64,000 bases of DNA from an uncultured Collinsella sp. (GTDB lineage: Bacteria; Actinomycetota; Coriobacteriia; Coriobacteriales; Coriobacteriaceae). Below the pieces are notes generated by a model. The model had not been told where the DNA came from, did not search any database, and saw only the letters and a list, made by a program, of their open reading frames with translations. Where the stretch lies: NCBI GenBank assembly GCA_900545745.1, contig URAD01000002.1:1-64000 (forward strand), given 5' to 3'. The translations under genes were made by a program, and so were the position numbers. Below are positions 18,467 through 27,149 of the stretch, piece by piece (within the stretch, counting starts at the first letter, position 1; each line of letters opens with the position of its first letter).

Positions 18467-18856
18467 TTAGGCAACGAGTCTGCACACATATTCGATAGCT
18501 GCTGCGAGGCCGCCGCTCGATCGTGGTTTAAAGACCATGTCGGCGGCGGCCTCGTTTTCGTATCCGGCGCCGCGAAGGGCGAGTGCGATACCGGCTTCCA
18601 GGAGAAGGGGCAGACCGCGTTGGCTGGTTGCGATCACGGCAGCCTGATTGAGCGAGCAGCTGTGCGCCTGGCATTGGATAGCAAGTTCACCTTGCGCCGG
18701 GCAAGGGACCAGAACGGCGGCGACGCGACTTGATAGCAATGCAAATGCTGTGCGCTCATCGGGCGAAAGGCATTCTGATTCAACGACGACGAGCTTGGGC
18801 GGCGCGCTGTTTGTGCGAGGCGTGGCTCGGTACATGCGGACCGAAGAACCCGACAT
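18467..18856 (-). CDS. Hypothetical protein divergent from an XRE regulator
   Basis: A 129-residue soluble protein that I do not recognise. It starts at MSGSSVRMYR with CAGGAG seven to eight bases upstream. The sequence includes KLVVVESECLSPDER, a glycine/alanine-rich core and SSGGLAAAIEYVCRL near the end. It is divergently transcribed from an XRE-type regulator, and the 76-base gap holds a 24-bp perfect palindrome. I infer that the regulator controls this gene. The small gene/regulator pairing could reflect a toxin-antitoxin or stress module, but no toxin motif is visible. Confidence 0.6.
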   Translation of the reverse strand: MSGSSVRMYRATPRTNSAPPKLVVVESECLSPDERTAFALLSSRVAAVLVPCPAQGELAIQCQAHSCSLNQAAVIATSQRGLPLLLEAGIALALRGAGYENEAAADMVFKPRSSGGLAAAIEYVCRLVA

Positions 18857-18879
18857 AGAAAACTCCTGTGTATTCGGCA

Positions 18880-18903
18880 AAACGTAAACTATAGTTTACG
18901 TTT
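18880..18903. promoter_or_regulatory. 24-bp perfect palindrome, likely XRE operator
   Basis: AAACGTAAACTA at 18880-18891 is followed by its exact reverse complement at 18892-18903. It lies between the divergent genes starting at 18856 and 18933. The core GTAAAC-N4-GTTTAC is typical of dimeric helix-turn-helix operators. It would overlap the promoters of both genes, so autoregulation is likely. Confidence 0.65.
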
Positions 18904-18932
18904 ATGTTCGGCTCCATTTCAAACTCGGCTGC

Positions 18933-19151
18933 ATGGACGAACGTGCGAAACAGATTCTTGGCAGGCGGGTCGAAGAGACACGCAGGGACCTTGGTATCTC
19001 CAAGGTTGATTTTTGTGTGGCGACAGGAATCAGCCGACCCTACCTCGACCGAATCGAAGATGGGACGGCAAATTTCACGCTCAAGGTTCTATTTAAGATC
19101 GCACCCGCACTCGGTATGACGGTGTCAGAGCTTCTTGAGGGTATCGAATAG
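18933..19151 (+). CDS. XRE-family helix-turn-helix regulator
   Basis: A 72-residue DNA-binding protein consisting of one HTH_3/XRE domain: RRVEETRRDLGISKVDFCVA is the first helix pair and GISRPYLDRIEDGTANFT the recognition part, ending LGMTVSELLEG. The start codon at 18933 has no clear ribosome site, so a weak or leaderless start is possible. It is divergent from the hypothetical gene at 18467-18856 and shares the palindromic operator. No additional ligand-binding domain is present. Confidence 0.85.
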   Translation: MDERAKQILGRRVEETRRDLGISKVDFCVATGISRPYLDRIEDGTANFTLKVLFKIAPALGMTVSELLEGIE

Positions 19152-19173
19152 GGGATACCCGCCGACAGCTGAA

Positions 19174-20187
19174 TTACGCCATCGGGATACGGTCGTGGTT
19201 GACTTGGCTGTAGAACAGGCGCTGAATCTCGTCCGCATCACGTGACTGGCCGAGTGCCCACATGGTCTTGGCCACGAGCGTCTCGGTGGTCATGTCGTCG
19301 CCGCGCAAAATACCCGGATGATCGGCGTAAGCTCGGCCGACCTCATAAACGCCCAGATCGAGGCCCTCTTCGGGGACCTGCGTGGTCATAACGACGGTGC
19401 GGCCCGAATCGACCCAGCGGAAAATTGCCTCTTGGAACGACTCGCCCGACTCGCCAAACTCGGGAATACCGCCAATGCCAAAGGTCTCCAGAATCACGGC
19501 ATCGTAGCTATTGGCAAGGGCGTCGAGGATGCCCGGGTTTACGCCGGGCGTAAGCTTGAGTACAAATACGCGCGGATCGATGCTGTCGTAGAAACGCACC
19601 GGGTTTTCGCCCTGATGCGTGCCGTGAAGCCCGTTGCGCACGATGCGGTCGTTGCGGATATAGGCGATGGGCGGATAGTTGACGCTGATGAACGCGTTAA
19701 AGCTCATGGTGCGCTGCTTGCGGGCGCGCGTGCCGGCAATGGCGACGCCGCCAAACACAATCGACACATCGTGCGAATGCTCGTCGAGCGCATAGAGCAG
19801 GCTCTGATACAGATTGAGCTTGGCATCGGTAAAGGGGTTGCCCATGGGCTTTTGCGAGCCGGTGAGCACGATGGGCTTGGGGCTGTCCTGAATCAGGTAG
19901 GAAAGTGCTGCCGCGGTGTAACTCATGGTGTCGGTGCCGTGCAGAATCACGAAGCCGTCGTGATCGGCATAGCCTTCGACGATGACATCGCGGATACGCA
20001 TCCAGTCGCTCGGGCGCATATTGGTGCTGTCGATGTTCATGGGCTGCACCACGTCGAGCTCGCAGAGGCCCGAGATCTCGGGGACGCTCTGGGCGAGCTC
20101 CTCACCGGTCAGGGCGGGGGAGAGGCCGTTGCCGTCCTCGGTCGATGCGATGGTGCCGCCCGTGGCGATGAGAAGGATGCGCTTCAT
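19174..20187 (-). CDS. ansA: L-asparaginase, cytoplasmic type
   Basis: A 337-residue amidohydrolase converting asparagine to aspartate and ammonia. The first catalytic threonine lies in IATGGTIAST and the second in the HGTDTMSYTAAAL motif, with FVILHGTDTM immediately before. VLTGSQKPMGNP and the C-terminal FGIGGIPEFGE region are typical. There is no signal peptide, so it is cytoplasmic (type I-like). The start at MKRILLIATG (20187) follows ATAGGAAT; a 24-codon longer frame has no support. It stands alone. Confidence 0.92.
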   Translation of the reverse strand: MKRILLIATGGTIASTEDGNGLSPALTGEELAQSVPEISGLCELDVVQPMNIDSTNMRPSDWMRIRDVIVEGYADHDGFVILHGTDTMSYTAAALSYLIQDSPKPIVLTGSQKPMGNPFTDAKLNLYQSLLYALDEHSHDVSIVFGGVAIAGTRARKQRTMSFNAFISVNYPPIAYIRNDRIVRNGLHGTHQGENPVRFYDSIDPRVFVLKLTPGVNPGILDALANSYDAVILETFGIGGIPEFGESGESFQEAIFRWVDSGRTVVMTTQVPEEGLDLGVYEVGRAYADHPGILRGDDMTTETLVAKTMWALGQSRDADEIQRLFYSQVNHDRIPMA

Positions 20188-20454
20188 GCTGGTATTCCTA
20201 TCGTATTTGCCGCCGCAGAGGCGGAGTCGTTCGGCAGTATTGTGGCACAGGGCGTCCAATGTTCAAACGTATTACATCATCTGTAACGTTTGGTAACACT
20301 TCAATTGCCGTCAAATAGGGGCCTAGGTCGTGCGTTTGCCGTGCGCTGATGGCTGCGAGGGGCGAGAAACCCCATATAACGTGTACACTATGAAGGCTAT
20401 TTTCGTTCATTCACGCGGGTGGGCACCGGCTCCCCGCCAACAAGAGGGGGAACC

Positions 20455-22053
20455 ATGGATCAAAAGGCTTCCGCAAAGGTCCTCGTACTCGACTTTGGTG
20501 CGCAGTACGGTCAGCTCATTGCCCGTCGCGTCCGCGACCTCAACGTGTATTCCGAGATTGTCCCCTGCGACATCTCGGCCGACGAGATTCGCGAGATGAA
20601 CGCCTCTGCGCTCATCCTTTCCGGCGGCCCGGCTTCTGTGTATGCCGAGGACGCTCCGTCCATCGATCCTGCCATCTTTGACTTGGGCCTTCCTGTCCTG
20701 GGCTTTTGCTACGGCCATCAGATCACGGCCGTGACGCTCGGCGGCAAGGTCGGCCATTCCGAGGTGGGCGAGTACGGCCGCGCTACCATTACGCGCACGG
20801 CAGGCGCCAAGCTCTTTAACTCCACGCCCATGGAGCAGACCGTGTGGATGAGCCATCGCGACGCCGTTTCCGAGGTGCCCGAGGGCTTTACCGTTACCGC
20901 CAGCACCGACGTGTGCCCGGTTGCTGCCATGGAGTGCGTCGAGCGCAAGATCTTCACCACGCAGTTCCACCCCGAGGTCAAGCACTCCGAGTATGGTCAG
21001 CAGCTGCTGAGCAACTTCCTGTTTGAGATCTGCGGCCTGGAGCCCAACTGGAGCATGGACAACCTGGTCGAGACCATGACGGCCGAGTTCCGCGAGAAGG
21101 TCGGCAACGACCGCGTGATTCTGGCCCTGTCCGGCGGCGTCGACTCCTCCGTCGTGGCTGCTCTGGGCGCCCGCGCCGTGGGCAAGCAGATGACCTGCGT
21201 GTTCATCAACCACGGCCTGCTGCGCAAGGGCGAGCCCGAGCAGGTGGAGGAGGTCTTCACCAAGCAGTTTGACGTCGACTTTATTCACGTCCACGCCGAG
21301 GATCGCTATGCCGAGCTTTTGGCCGGCGTGACCGAGCCCGAGGAGAAGCGCCGCATCATCGGTACGCAGTTCTGGAAAGAGTTCTTCGCCGTGGCGCAGC
21401 AGCTCGAGACCGACGGCAAGCCGGTCAAGTACCTGGCCCAGGGCACCATCTACCCCGACATCATCGAGTCCGGCGCTCGCAAGACGGGCGGCAAGACGGC
21501 CACCATCAAGAGCCATCACAACCTGATCCCGTTCCCCGAGGGCGTGCACTTCGACCTCATCGAGCCGCTCGACCACTTCTTTAAGGACGAGGTCCGCGCG
21601 CTCGGTCTGGCGCTGGGCCTGCCGGGTCATATCGTGTTCCGTCAGCCTTTCCCGGGCCCGGGTCTGGCCATCCGCATTATCGGTGCGGTCGACAAGGAGA
21701 AGCTCGAGATCCTCAAGAACGCCGACGCCATCGTGCGCGAGGAGCTCGACGCCTACAACCAGCGTCTGTTTGAGCAGACCGGCGAGCGCAACTCCGAGCA
21801 CAGCTGCTGGCAGTACTTCGCGGTTCTGCCCGACATTAAGTCCGTTGGCGTTATGGGCGACGAGCGCACCTATCAGCGCCCGATCATCCTGCGCGCCGTC
21901 GAGTCCAGCGATGCCATGACCGCCGACTGGGCTAAGCTGCCCTACGACGTACTGGCCCGCATCTCCGGCCGCATCGTTGCCGAGGTTCCCGGCGCCAACC
22001 GCGTGTGCTACGACATCACGTCCAAGCCGCCCGCGACCATCGAGTGGGAATAG
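20455..22053 (+). CDS. guaA: GMP synthetase (glutamine-hydrolysing)
   Basis: A 532-residue enzyme converting XMP to GMP in purine synthesis. The N-terminal class I glutamine amidotransferase domain has Cys85 in LGFCYGHQI and FHPEVKHSEYG with the catalytic His/Glu. The ATP-pyrophosphatase domain begins about residue 210 with the PP-loop LSGGVDSSV (226 onward), followed by the dimerisation domain with FRQPFPGPGLAIR and the end PPATIEWE. The start MDQKASAKV follows AGAGGGGG. A strong terminator follows. No purine riboswitch is recognisable in the 267-base upstream gap. Confidence 0.97.
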   Translation: MDQKASAKVLVLDFGAQYGQLIARRVRDLNVYSEIVPCDISADEIREMNASALILSGGPASVYAEDAPSIDPAIFDLGLPVLGFCYGHQITAVTLGGKVGHSEVGEYGRATITRTAGAKLFNSTPMEQTVWMSHRDAVSEVPEGFTVTASTDVCPVAAMECVERKIFTTQFHPEVKHSEYGQQLLSNFLFEICGLEPNWSMDNLVETMTAEFREKVGNDRVILALSGGVDSSVVAALGARAVGKQMTCVFINHGLLRKGEPEQVEEVFTKQFDVDFIHVHAEDRYAELLAGVTEPEEKRRIIGTQFWKEFFAVAQQLETDGKPVKYLAQGTIYPDIIESGARKTGGKTATIKSHHNLIPFPEGVHFDLIEPLDHFFKDEVRALGLALGLPGHIVFRQPFPGPGLAIRIIGAVDKEKLEILKNADAIVREELDAYNQRLFEQTGERNSEHSCWQYFAVLPDIKSVGVMGDERTYQRPIILRAVESSDAMTADWAKLPYDVLARISGRIVAEVPGANRVCYDITSKPPATIEWE

Positions 22054-22073
22054 GCTGATATCTAGCGTTTCCG

Positions 22074-22109
22074 AGCCCCTGACCTGCACAAACAGGTCGG
22101 GGGCTTTTC
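22074..22109 (+). terminator. Terminator of guaA
   Basis: AGCCCCTGACCTG and CAGGTCGGGGGCT form a stem followed by TTTTCG. Confidence 0.85.
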
Positions 22110-22199
22110 GTTTGGCAACCGCTGGACAACCTTTATGGTTTCGTGCCCCGTGAACAGGGGACGTAGCGCTGTTCACGTCTGGGCCCATGTCGGCACCGA

Positions 22200-22250
22200 T
22201 CATTGCCCGCGCTGCTTCTGCTTGCGCTTCAGCTTCCGCTGCTCGAAGCA
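22200..22250 (-). pseudogene. 5'-truncated yjdF C-terminal tail (copy A)
   Basis: On the minus strand the sequence encodes FEQRKLKRKQKQRGQ and a stop, nearly the same as the last residues of the intact yjdF-type gene at 33705-34124 (FEQRKLKRKQKHRGH). The rest of the gene is absent and the preceding sequence is unrelated. The downstream flank CATGTCGGCA is shared with copy C at 35634. I read it as the left boundary scar of the accessory region. Confidence 0.65.
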
Positions 22251-22331
22251 CGTCGTCGGGAGTTCCGCGTCGGCGCCCCGCCTTCCCGCCGAAGGAGGGG
22301 GTGGCGGCTCCCTGCAGAGCCGCGGAACCTC

Positions 22332-22499
22332 CTATATCCGCTTGTTGCGGGCTTGCTTGAGCCAGTTCCTCTTGAAAGAGCCTATACCTCCGAAGAACTT
22401 GTTGTACGTCTCACCGTTCTCCTTGGCCTCGTACTTGACCAAGGCAAGTTCGATAGTGCAGAGGTAATCCGCCACCTGCTCAAGGCGGTAGTCGGTCAT
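22332..22499 (-). CDS. Small hypothetical protein, possibly a gene remnant
   Basis: A 55-residue open frame starting MTDYRLEQVADYLC and ending KRNWLKQARNKRI. It is lysine-rich and helical-looking (LCTIELALVKYEAKENGE), with no signal peptide. The frame stays open upstream to 22547, where it meets the truncated nucleosidase. No convincing ribosome site is seen. I do not recognise the family. Coding use of charged residues looks real, but this may be the tail of a larger lost gene. Confidence 0.4.
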   Translation of the reverse strand: MTDYRLEQVADYLCTIELALVKYEAKENGETYNKFFGGIGSFKRNWLKQARNKRI

Positions 22500-22550
22500 C
22501 GAGGTCTTGCGGCGTCGGACGACCCCTTTTGAGAGGACCTTGCCCACCGA

Positions 22551-22787
22551 GTCGTCTCGCCCGCGGAACAGAAGGAGCGCATCCTCGCGACCTTCGGCGA
22601 CCTGTGCTGCGAGATGGAGGGCTGCACCATCGCGCAGGCCGCCTATCTCAACGGCGTGCCCCTCGTCGTCGTGCGCGCCATCAGCGACAAGCCCTGCGCC
22701 GAGGGCCAGGTCGTCGACTACAACACCTTCGAGAAGAAGGCCGCCTGCGACTGCGCCCGCATCGCCGTGCGCATGGTTAAGCTTTAG
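22551..22787 (+). pseudogene. C-terminal fragment of MTA/SAH nucleosidase
   Basis: From 22551 the + strand reads VVSPAEQKERILATFGD, then CEMEGCTIAQAAYLNGVPLV, then VVRAISDKPCAEGQVVDY, ending at TAG 22785. This is the C-terminal third of 5'-methylthioadenosine/S-adenosylhomocysteine nucleosidase, including the MEG substrate glutamate and the RAISD catalytic aspartate. The N-terminal two thirds are missing and the upstream sequence is unrelated. It is therefore a 5'-deleted remnant at the edge of the accessory region, not a working enzyme. Confidence 0.8.
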
Positions 22788-22845
22788 GCCCTGCGCGCCG
22801 GGGCCCTTCTTTATGTTGGGACCCCGGCACGCAGGGCCCTTTCCA
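22787..22845 (+). terminator. Long GC hairpin after the nucleosidase remnant
   Basis: GGCCCTGCG.GCCGGGG and CCCCGGC.CGCAGGGCC form an 18-pair stem with a loop of about 15 bases, followed by CTTTCC. It was probably the terminator of the original nucleosidase gene and now insulates the downstream regulator. Confidence 0.6.
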
Positions 22846-23013
22846 AAGCGAAGTGTCGAGCCGAAGTGTTGAGCGTCGGCCCTGAATGTTCAATGGCCGT
22901 TGTTTTCTGCCCCTCAAGTGGTGGACTTTTCCTCGGGGCTGTTGATTCCCCCACGCGCCCCTTTCCGTTCTCTGTGTTCCCCTTATACTCCTTGTACGAG
23001 GAGGTAAGAAGTC

Positions 23014-25755
23014 ATGGACAAGACCGCACAGGACAGCTTGGCAAAGAAGCCCGTCGACATGAGGGACAGGATTCTCGAGCATCTCGAGGCCCTCACCTCT
23101 GCCGTCTCGCTCGACGACCTTGCCCGTCTGTCCACCTCCGACATCGCCGAGACGCTCATCATCTCCAGGAGCCTGGCGAGCCAGTACCTCAACGACCTTG
23201 TTCGCGCCGGCCTTGTGGTTAAGGTGGCGGGCAGGCCTGTCCGTTATTTTCATCGCCGCGCGTTCCAGAAGCGTTTTCAGGTAAAGCTCTCTGCAAGCGA
23301 GTACGCCTCGCTCGCCGACCTCATCCAGGCGACGGGAATCGCCGATCACCGCGACTTCGCGCGTGCCGTGGGCTTTGACCTGAGCCTCAGCTCCGTTGTC
23401 GAGCAGTGCAAGGCTGCGGTTCAGTACCCTCCGTTTGGCCTACCCATCCTCTTGAGCGGCGGCGTGGGTGTCGGTAAGTCTTTCCTTTCTCGCCTTGTGT
23501 ACGAGTACGGCAAGAACCAGGGCTTGCTGTCCCGCGACTCCTCCTATGTGCGCATCGACTGCGCCGGGGTCCCGGATGCCGCCTCGTTCAACGGGCTTCT
23601 TGACGAGTCGATCGCGAAATCGCGCGGGGGTGTGGTTTTTGTCAACGGCATCGAGGCACTCTCTCCCTCTGCGATGGAGCACTGCCTTGCGACGGCCCTC
23701 GGGCTCGATGCCTCCCAGGATGCGCCGCGCGCTCGCCTCGTTCTTTCGACGACGCTTTCCACCGATGACCTGAAGGTTTCCTCGGCCTACAGCAAAATGC
23801 CCATCTGTGCCCGCGTCCCCTCACTCAAGGAGCGGACCCCCGAGGAGCGCGAGGATCTCATCTTGAGCTTCCTGCGCAGCGAGGGGTGCCGAATCGGTTC
23901 TGATGTGAAGATCAGCCGCGGCGCATACCGTTGCCTCGTGAACGCGGACTTTTCCGATAACATCGCCGGCTTGCGCGCCTGCGTGACGAACTGCTGCGCC
24001 AAAGCGTTCCTCAATCGCGAGGGCGACTACGTCGTCGTTCGCCCGTATCTTCTTCCCAGCGGGCTCCTCTCCTCCGCGCAGATCGATCAACAGCCCGACG
24101 ATGGCGTTCTGATCGACGCGTCCCTGGATGCCGCCGAGAGCACAGGGCCGGTCGAGCAGGCGCTCGATGCCCTGTGCTCCCTCGATGAGCGATTCTGCGC
24201 CGGGGAGCTCTCTGTCTCCGAGCTCGTCTCGCAAGCTGTCTCCGCTGTGCGCGGCGTTGAGGATCACTTGATCTTCGGCCGCGGCGTTACCTCCTCGAGG
24301 TCGCGCGCCTTCGAGCGCATCGTGGGCGCGGTCCTTGCCGACGCAGGCTCTTCTTATGGCATCGAGCTTTCGAGGAAGGTCGCTTTTCTACTGGCCCAGG
24401 AGATTTGCCTGCAGTTGTGGCCGGGCATCGGCCTGGCTAAGCGAAAGTCTGCCTGTGCGGAGCAAATCTCCCATCTCCTCGGTGCCGTGACCTCCGAATT
24501 ACCGTTTGCCTCGAGCGTCTCCGATCAGGTCGCCGCAGACGTGGAAGGGGCGCTGGGAATCTCGCTCGATCACTTCACGAAGACGCTTCTGACGCTGTGC
24601 GTCGCATCGGAGTCTCGCGACGCGAAGGCCCTTCGAACGCTCTGCGTCATCTTGTCCCACGGCTACTCAACGGCGACGAGCATCGCCGACGCGGCGAACC
24701 GTATGCTCGGCATGCATGTGTACGAGGCGGTCGACATGCCCTACGACCAGCAGCTGAAGGACATCGTCGGTCCGCTCCAGCGCCTCGTCGACCGCCATTC
24801 CTACTGCACCGGGGTCGTGTTCCTCGTCGACATGGGCTCCTTGGAGGAGGCCTATAAGGCCCTCGAGAACGTTACCGACTCCACTATCGGCGTGGTGAAC
24901 AACGTCTCTACCGGTCTTGCGCTCGAGATCGGGGTCGGGCTGCTCGGCGGCAAGTCCATCGCCGAGGTTCTTGGCGATGCGACCGCCGCGTGCGTGACGC
25001 ACTGCAAGGTGATCGAGCGCGTCAACCGTGAGGACGCCATCGTCTTCTGCTCCGAGTCCGGGGTCGACGCCGCGGAGAGGATACGCCAGCTCGTCTCGCA
25101 GAGCCTCCCGCGCACCATAGGCGCGCGCCTGCTCACGAGGCCCTTCAAGCAGCTCGTCGCGAACGGGTCGAACGACGCCGTTTTCTCCGAGCACCGCGTC
25201 TGCGCCGTCATCGGCACGGGAGACCCCGGGGTCGCCTCCGTCCCCTTCGTCGCCCTCGAGGACATCATGTCGACGGCGTCCGCCTCTAAGGTTGATGCCG
25301 TGTTCGGCAGGTGGCTTGACGCTTCCGAGCTCTCTTCTTTCCACGAGAAGCTGCTCTCGAACATGACGCTGCAGAACGTCATCCGCTCCATCACCATCCT
25401 CGACCCGGAGCGGCTATTCCATGAGATCGAGAGCGCCGTGCACGAGCTTCAGCGCAGGACAGGCGAGAAGATCGGCAGTAACGCCATCATTGGGCTCTAC
25501 GTTCACCTCTGCTGTCTCGTCGAGCGCCTTGTTACCAGAAACCCCATTGAGACCTACGTTGGCCAGGACCGCTTCGAGGAGGAACGCGCCGATTTCATCG
25601 AGTCCTTCAGGCAGAGCTTCTCGAGCATCTCGACGCGCTATCGCGTAGAGGTTCCCGTAAGCGAGATCGCATATGTCTTCGACTACATAAGCGTGAGCGC
25701 CGCCCCGGCGCGAGAGGAGCGCCTCGGCTCCTCGGACCTCCTGCTCGACGAGTGA
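23014..25755 (+). CDS. LevR-like PTS-controlled transcriptional regulator
   Basis: A 913-residue LevR/ManR-type regulator, predicted to control the downstream PTS genes in response to phosphorylation. In order: winged-helix DNA-binding domain (about 15-80), AAA+ ATPase (about 110-345), PRD1 around His418 (GVEDHLIFGRG), an EIIA-Man-like domain with His549 in ILSHGYSTA, an EIIB-like segment (VVNNVSTG), and PRD2 with His831 in LYVHLCCLVERL. Walker A GGVGVGKS (149-156) is intact. The GAFTGA loop that contacts sigma-54 is absent, and the Walker B acidic pair is replaced (VVFVNGIEAL). The start follows GAGGAGGT. The IIB gene lies 123 bases downstream. Confidence 0.85.
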   Translation: MDKTAQDSLAKKPVDMRDRILEHLEALTSAVSLDDLARLSTSDIAETLIISRSLASQYLNDLVRAGLVVKVAGRPVRYFHRRAFQKRFQVKLSASEYASLADLIQATGIADHRDFARAVGFDLSLSSVVEQCKAAVQYPPFGLPILLSGGVGVGKSFLSRLVYEYGKNQGLLSRDSSYVRIDCAGVPDAASFNGLLDESIAKSRGGVVFVNGIEALSPSAMEHCLATALGLDASQDAPRARLVLSTTLSTDDLKVSSAYSKMPICARVPSLKERTPEEREDLILSFLRSEGCRIGSDVKISRGAYRCLVNADFSDNIAGLRACVTNCCAKAFLNREGDYVVVRPYLLPSGLLSSAQIDQQPDDGVLIDASLDAAESTGPVEQALDALCSLDERFCAGELSVSELVSQAVSAVRGVEDHLIFGRGVTSSRSRAFERIVGAVLADAGSSYGIELSRKVAFLLAQEICLQLWPGIGLAKRKSACAEQISHLLGAVTSELPFASSVSDQVAADVEGALGISLDHFTKTLLTLCVASESRDAKALRTLCVILSHGYSTATSIADAANRMLGMHVYEAVDMPYDQQLKDIVGPLQRLVDRHSYCTGVVFLVDMGSLEEAYKALENVTDSTIGVVNNVSTGLALEIGVGLLGGKSIAEVLGDATAACVTHCKVIERVNREDAIVFCSESGVDAAERIRQLVSQSLPRTIGARLLTRPFKQLVANGSNDAVFSEHRVCAVIGTGDPGVASVPFVALEDIMSTASASKVDAVFGRWLDASELSSFHEKLLSNMTLQNVIRSITILDPERLFHEIESAVHELQRRTGEKIGSNAIIGLYVHLCCLVERLVTRNPIETYVGQDRFEEERADFIESFRQSFSSISTRYRVEVPVSEIAYVFDYISVSAAPAREERLGSSDLLLDE

Positions 25756-25878
25756 CCTTCCCCGCGCCGCCGCAAGCTGACCGCGCGTCCTCAATAATCC
25801 GATAACCCCTTGCCCGGCGCGAATCCGGATAGCGCCGAGGCAGTACCGAACGTAAAACTTCATTTGATAGGAGCAAAC

Positions 25879-26352
25879 ATGAGTGTTGTTATGGCACGAG
25901 TCGACAATCGCCTGCTTCACGGCATCATCGTGACGCAGTGGGCCCCGGTGTCGGGCGCGACCCGAGTCATGGTCATCGACGACAAGGTCGCCGGCGACGA
26001 GGTCCTGAAGTCCACCATGAGGATGGCGCGCCCCGCGGGCATGGCCGTCTCGATCATCTCCGAGCAGACCGCGCTCAAGAACTTCGCGGCGGGCAAGTAC
26101 GACCGCGAGAAGGTCTTTGTCATCGCCAAGGAGCCCGAGACGATCCTTCACCTGGTCGAGTCGGGCATCGAGCTCCCGTCGCTGATCGTCGGCGGCTCTC
26201 TTGTCAAGGAGGGCGGCGTCCAGCTCACCCAGCGCGCCTATGCCTCCGCCGAGAACGTCCGGAGCTACAAGGCGCTCATCGCCCGCGGCGTCAAGGTGAC
26301 GGCACAGTTCGTGCCCGCCGACAAGCCCGTCTCCGTCGCCGACCTCATCTAA
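25879..26352 (+). CDS. Mannose-family PTS component IIB
   Basis: A 157-residue cytoplasmic phosphotransfer protein. The N-terminal motif ARVDNRLLHGIIVTQWAP carries the phosphorylated histidine, His14, of the EIIB-Man fold; GQ after the His in classic members is replaced by GI. TRVMVIDDKVAGDE and the C-terminal VPADKPVSVADL complete the domain. The start at 25879 follows TAGGAG; a longer frame to 25810 was rejected. It is the first gene of the IIB-IIC-IID-IIA operon, behind the LevR-like regulator. Substrate specificity cannot be read from IIB. Confidence 0.9.
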   Translation: MSVVMARVDNRLLHGIIVTQWAPVSGATRVMVIDDKVAGDEVLKSTMRMARPAGMAVSIISEQTALKNFAAGKYDREKVFVIAKEPETILHLVESGIELPSLIVGGSLVKEGGVQLTQRAYASAENVRSYKALIARGVKVTAQFVPADKPVSVADLI

Positions 26353-26361
26353 GGAGGGAAC

Positions 26362-27147
26362 ATGGTCAACTTCACTATCCTGCAGGTCGTCCTTTTGACC
26401 CTGCTGGCCTTCATCAAGCACGTGGACTACTACGGCATCCCGATGATCTTCGTCAACTATGCCGTCTTCTGGGGCCTCATCACCGGCGTCGTCATGGGCG
26501 ACTGGAGGACCGGCCTTGTCATCGGCGGTACCATTCAGCTCATGCAGCTCGGCGTCGCGGGCTTCGGCGGCTCGTCGATTCCCGACTACGGCACGATGGC
26601 CATCATCGCCACCGCCTACGGCGTGACCCTGGGCGCGGACACGGGCCTCGCCATCGGCCTGCCGGTCGGCATGCTCGGCATCCAGCTCGACGTCATCGTC
26701 AAGATCCTCAACGGCTTCGTCGTCGAGAAGTCCCAGAAGTTCTGCGACGAGGGCAAGTTCAAGCAGATGAACGCCATCCTGTGGGTCTGCCCCGTGCTCT
26801 TCGGCCTGTGCGCCGCCCTGCCCGTCTTTGTCTCCGTGACCCTCGGCCAGCCCGCCGTCAACTGGCTCCTCGAGGTTATGCCCCAGTGGTTCCTTTCCGG
26901 TCTCACCCTCGCCGGCAAGATGCTCCCGGCCGTCGGCATCGCGATGCTGCTGCGTTACATGCCCACTGGCAAGTACTTCCAGTACCTGCTCGCCGGTTTC
27001 TTCCTCTCGGCCTTCCTGAACGTGCCCATCATCGGCGCCGCCATCGTCGGCGTTGCCCTCGCGATCGCGTTCTACCAGCGTGCCGAGAGGGACACCGAGC
27101 TCGCCGCCCACGCTTCCGCAGACGCCTTCATCGGAGAGGATGAGTAA
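26362..27147 (+). CDS. Mannose-family PTS component IIC (membrane)
   Basis: A 261-residue integral membrane protein with about seven hydrophobic segments. It forms the sugar channel together with IID. It begins MVNFTILQVVLLTLLAFIKH and includes the conserved VIGGTIQLMQLGVAGFGGSS and ADTGLAIGLPVGMLGIQLD regions of the ManY/AgaC family. AAGGAGG precedes the start and IID begins two bases after the stop, so translation is coupled. The family transports hexoses, amino sugars and, in some members, disaccharides. Confidence 0.92.
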   Translation: MVNFTILQVVLLTLLAFIKHVDYYGIPMIFVNYAVFWGLITGVVMGDWRTGLVIGGTIQLMQLGVAGFGGSSIPDYGTMAIIATAYGVTLGADTGLAIGLPVGMLGIQLDVIVKILNGFVVEKSQKFCDEGKFKQMNAILWVCPVLFGLCAALPVFVSVTLGQPAVNWLLEVMPQWFLSGLTLAGKMLPAVGIAMLLRYMPTGKYFQYLLAGFFLSAFLNVPIIGAAIVGVALAIAFYQRAERDTELAAHASADAFIGEDE

Positions 27148-27149
27148 CC

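Noticed and set aside
20188..20454. Purine riboswitch before guaA
   Set aside because: No match to the conserved purine-aptamer core or pairing was found by eye.
20407..22251. A 614-codon minus-strand frame over guaA
   Set aside because: Antisense shadow of guaA; no domain recognised, while guaA is complete on the other strand.
22507..22872. A 121-codon proline/serine/arginine-rich frame over the nucleosidase remnant
   Set aside because: It is an out-of-frame reading of the MTA/SAH nucleosidase fragment.
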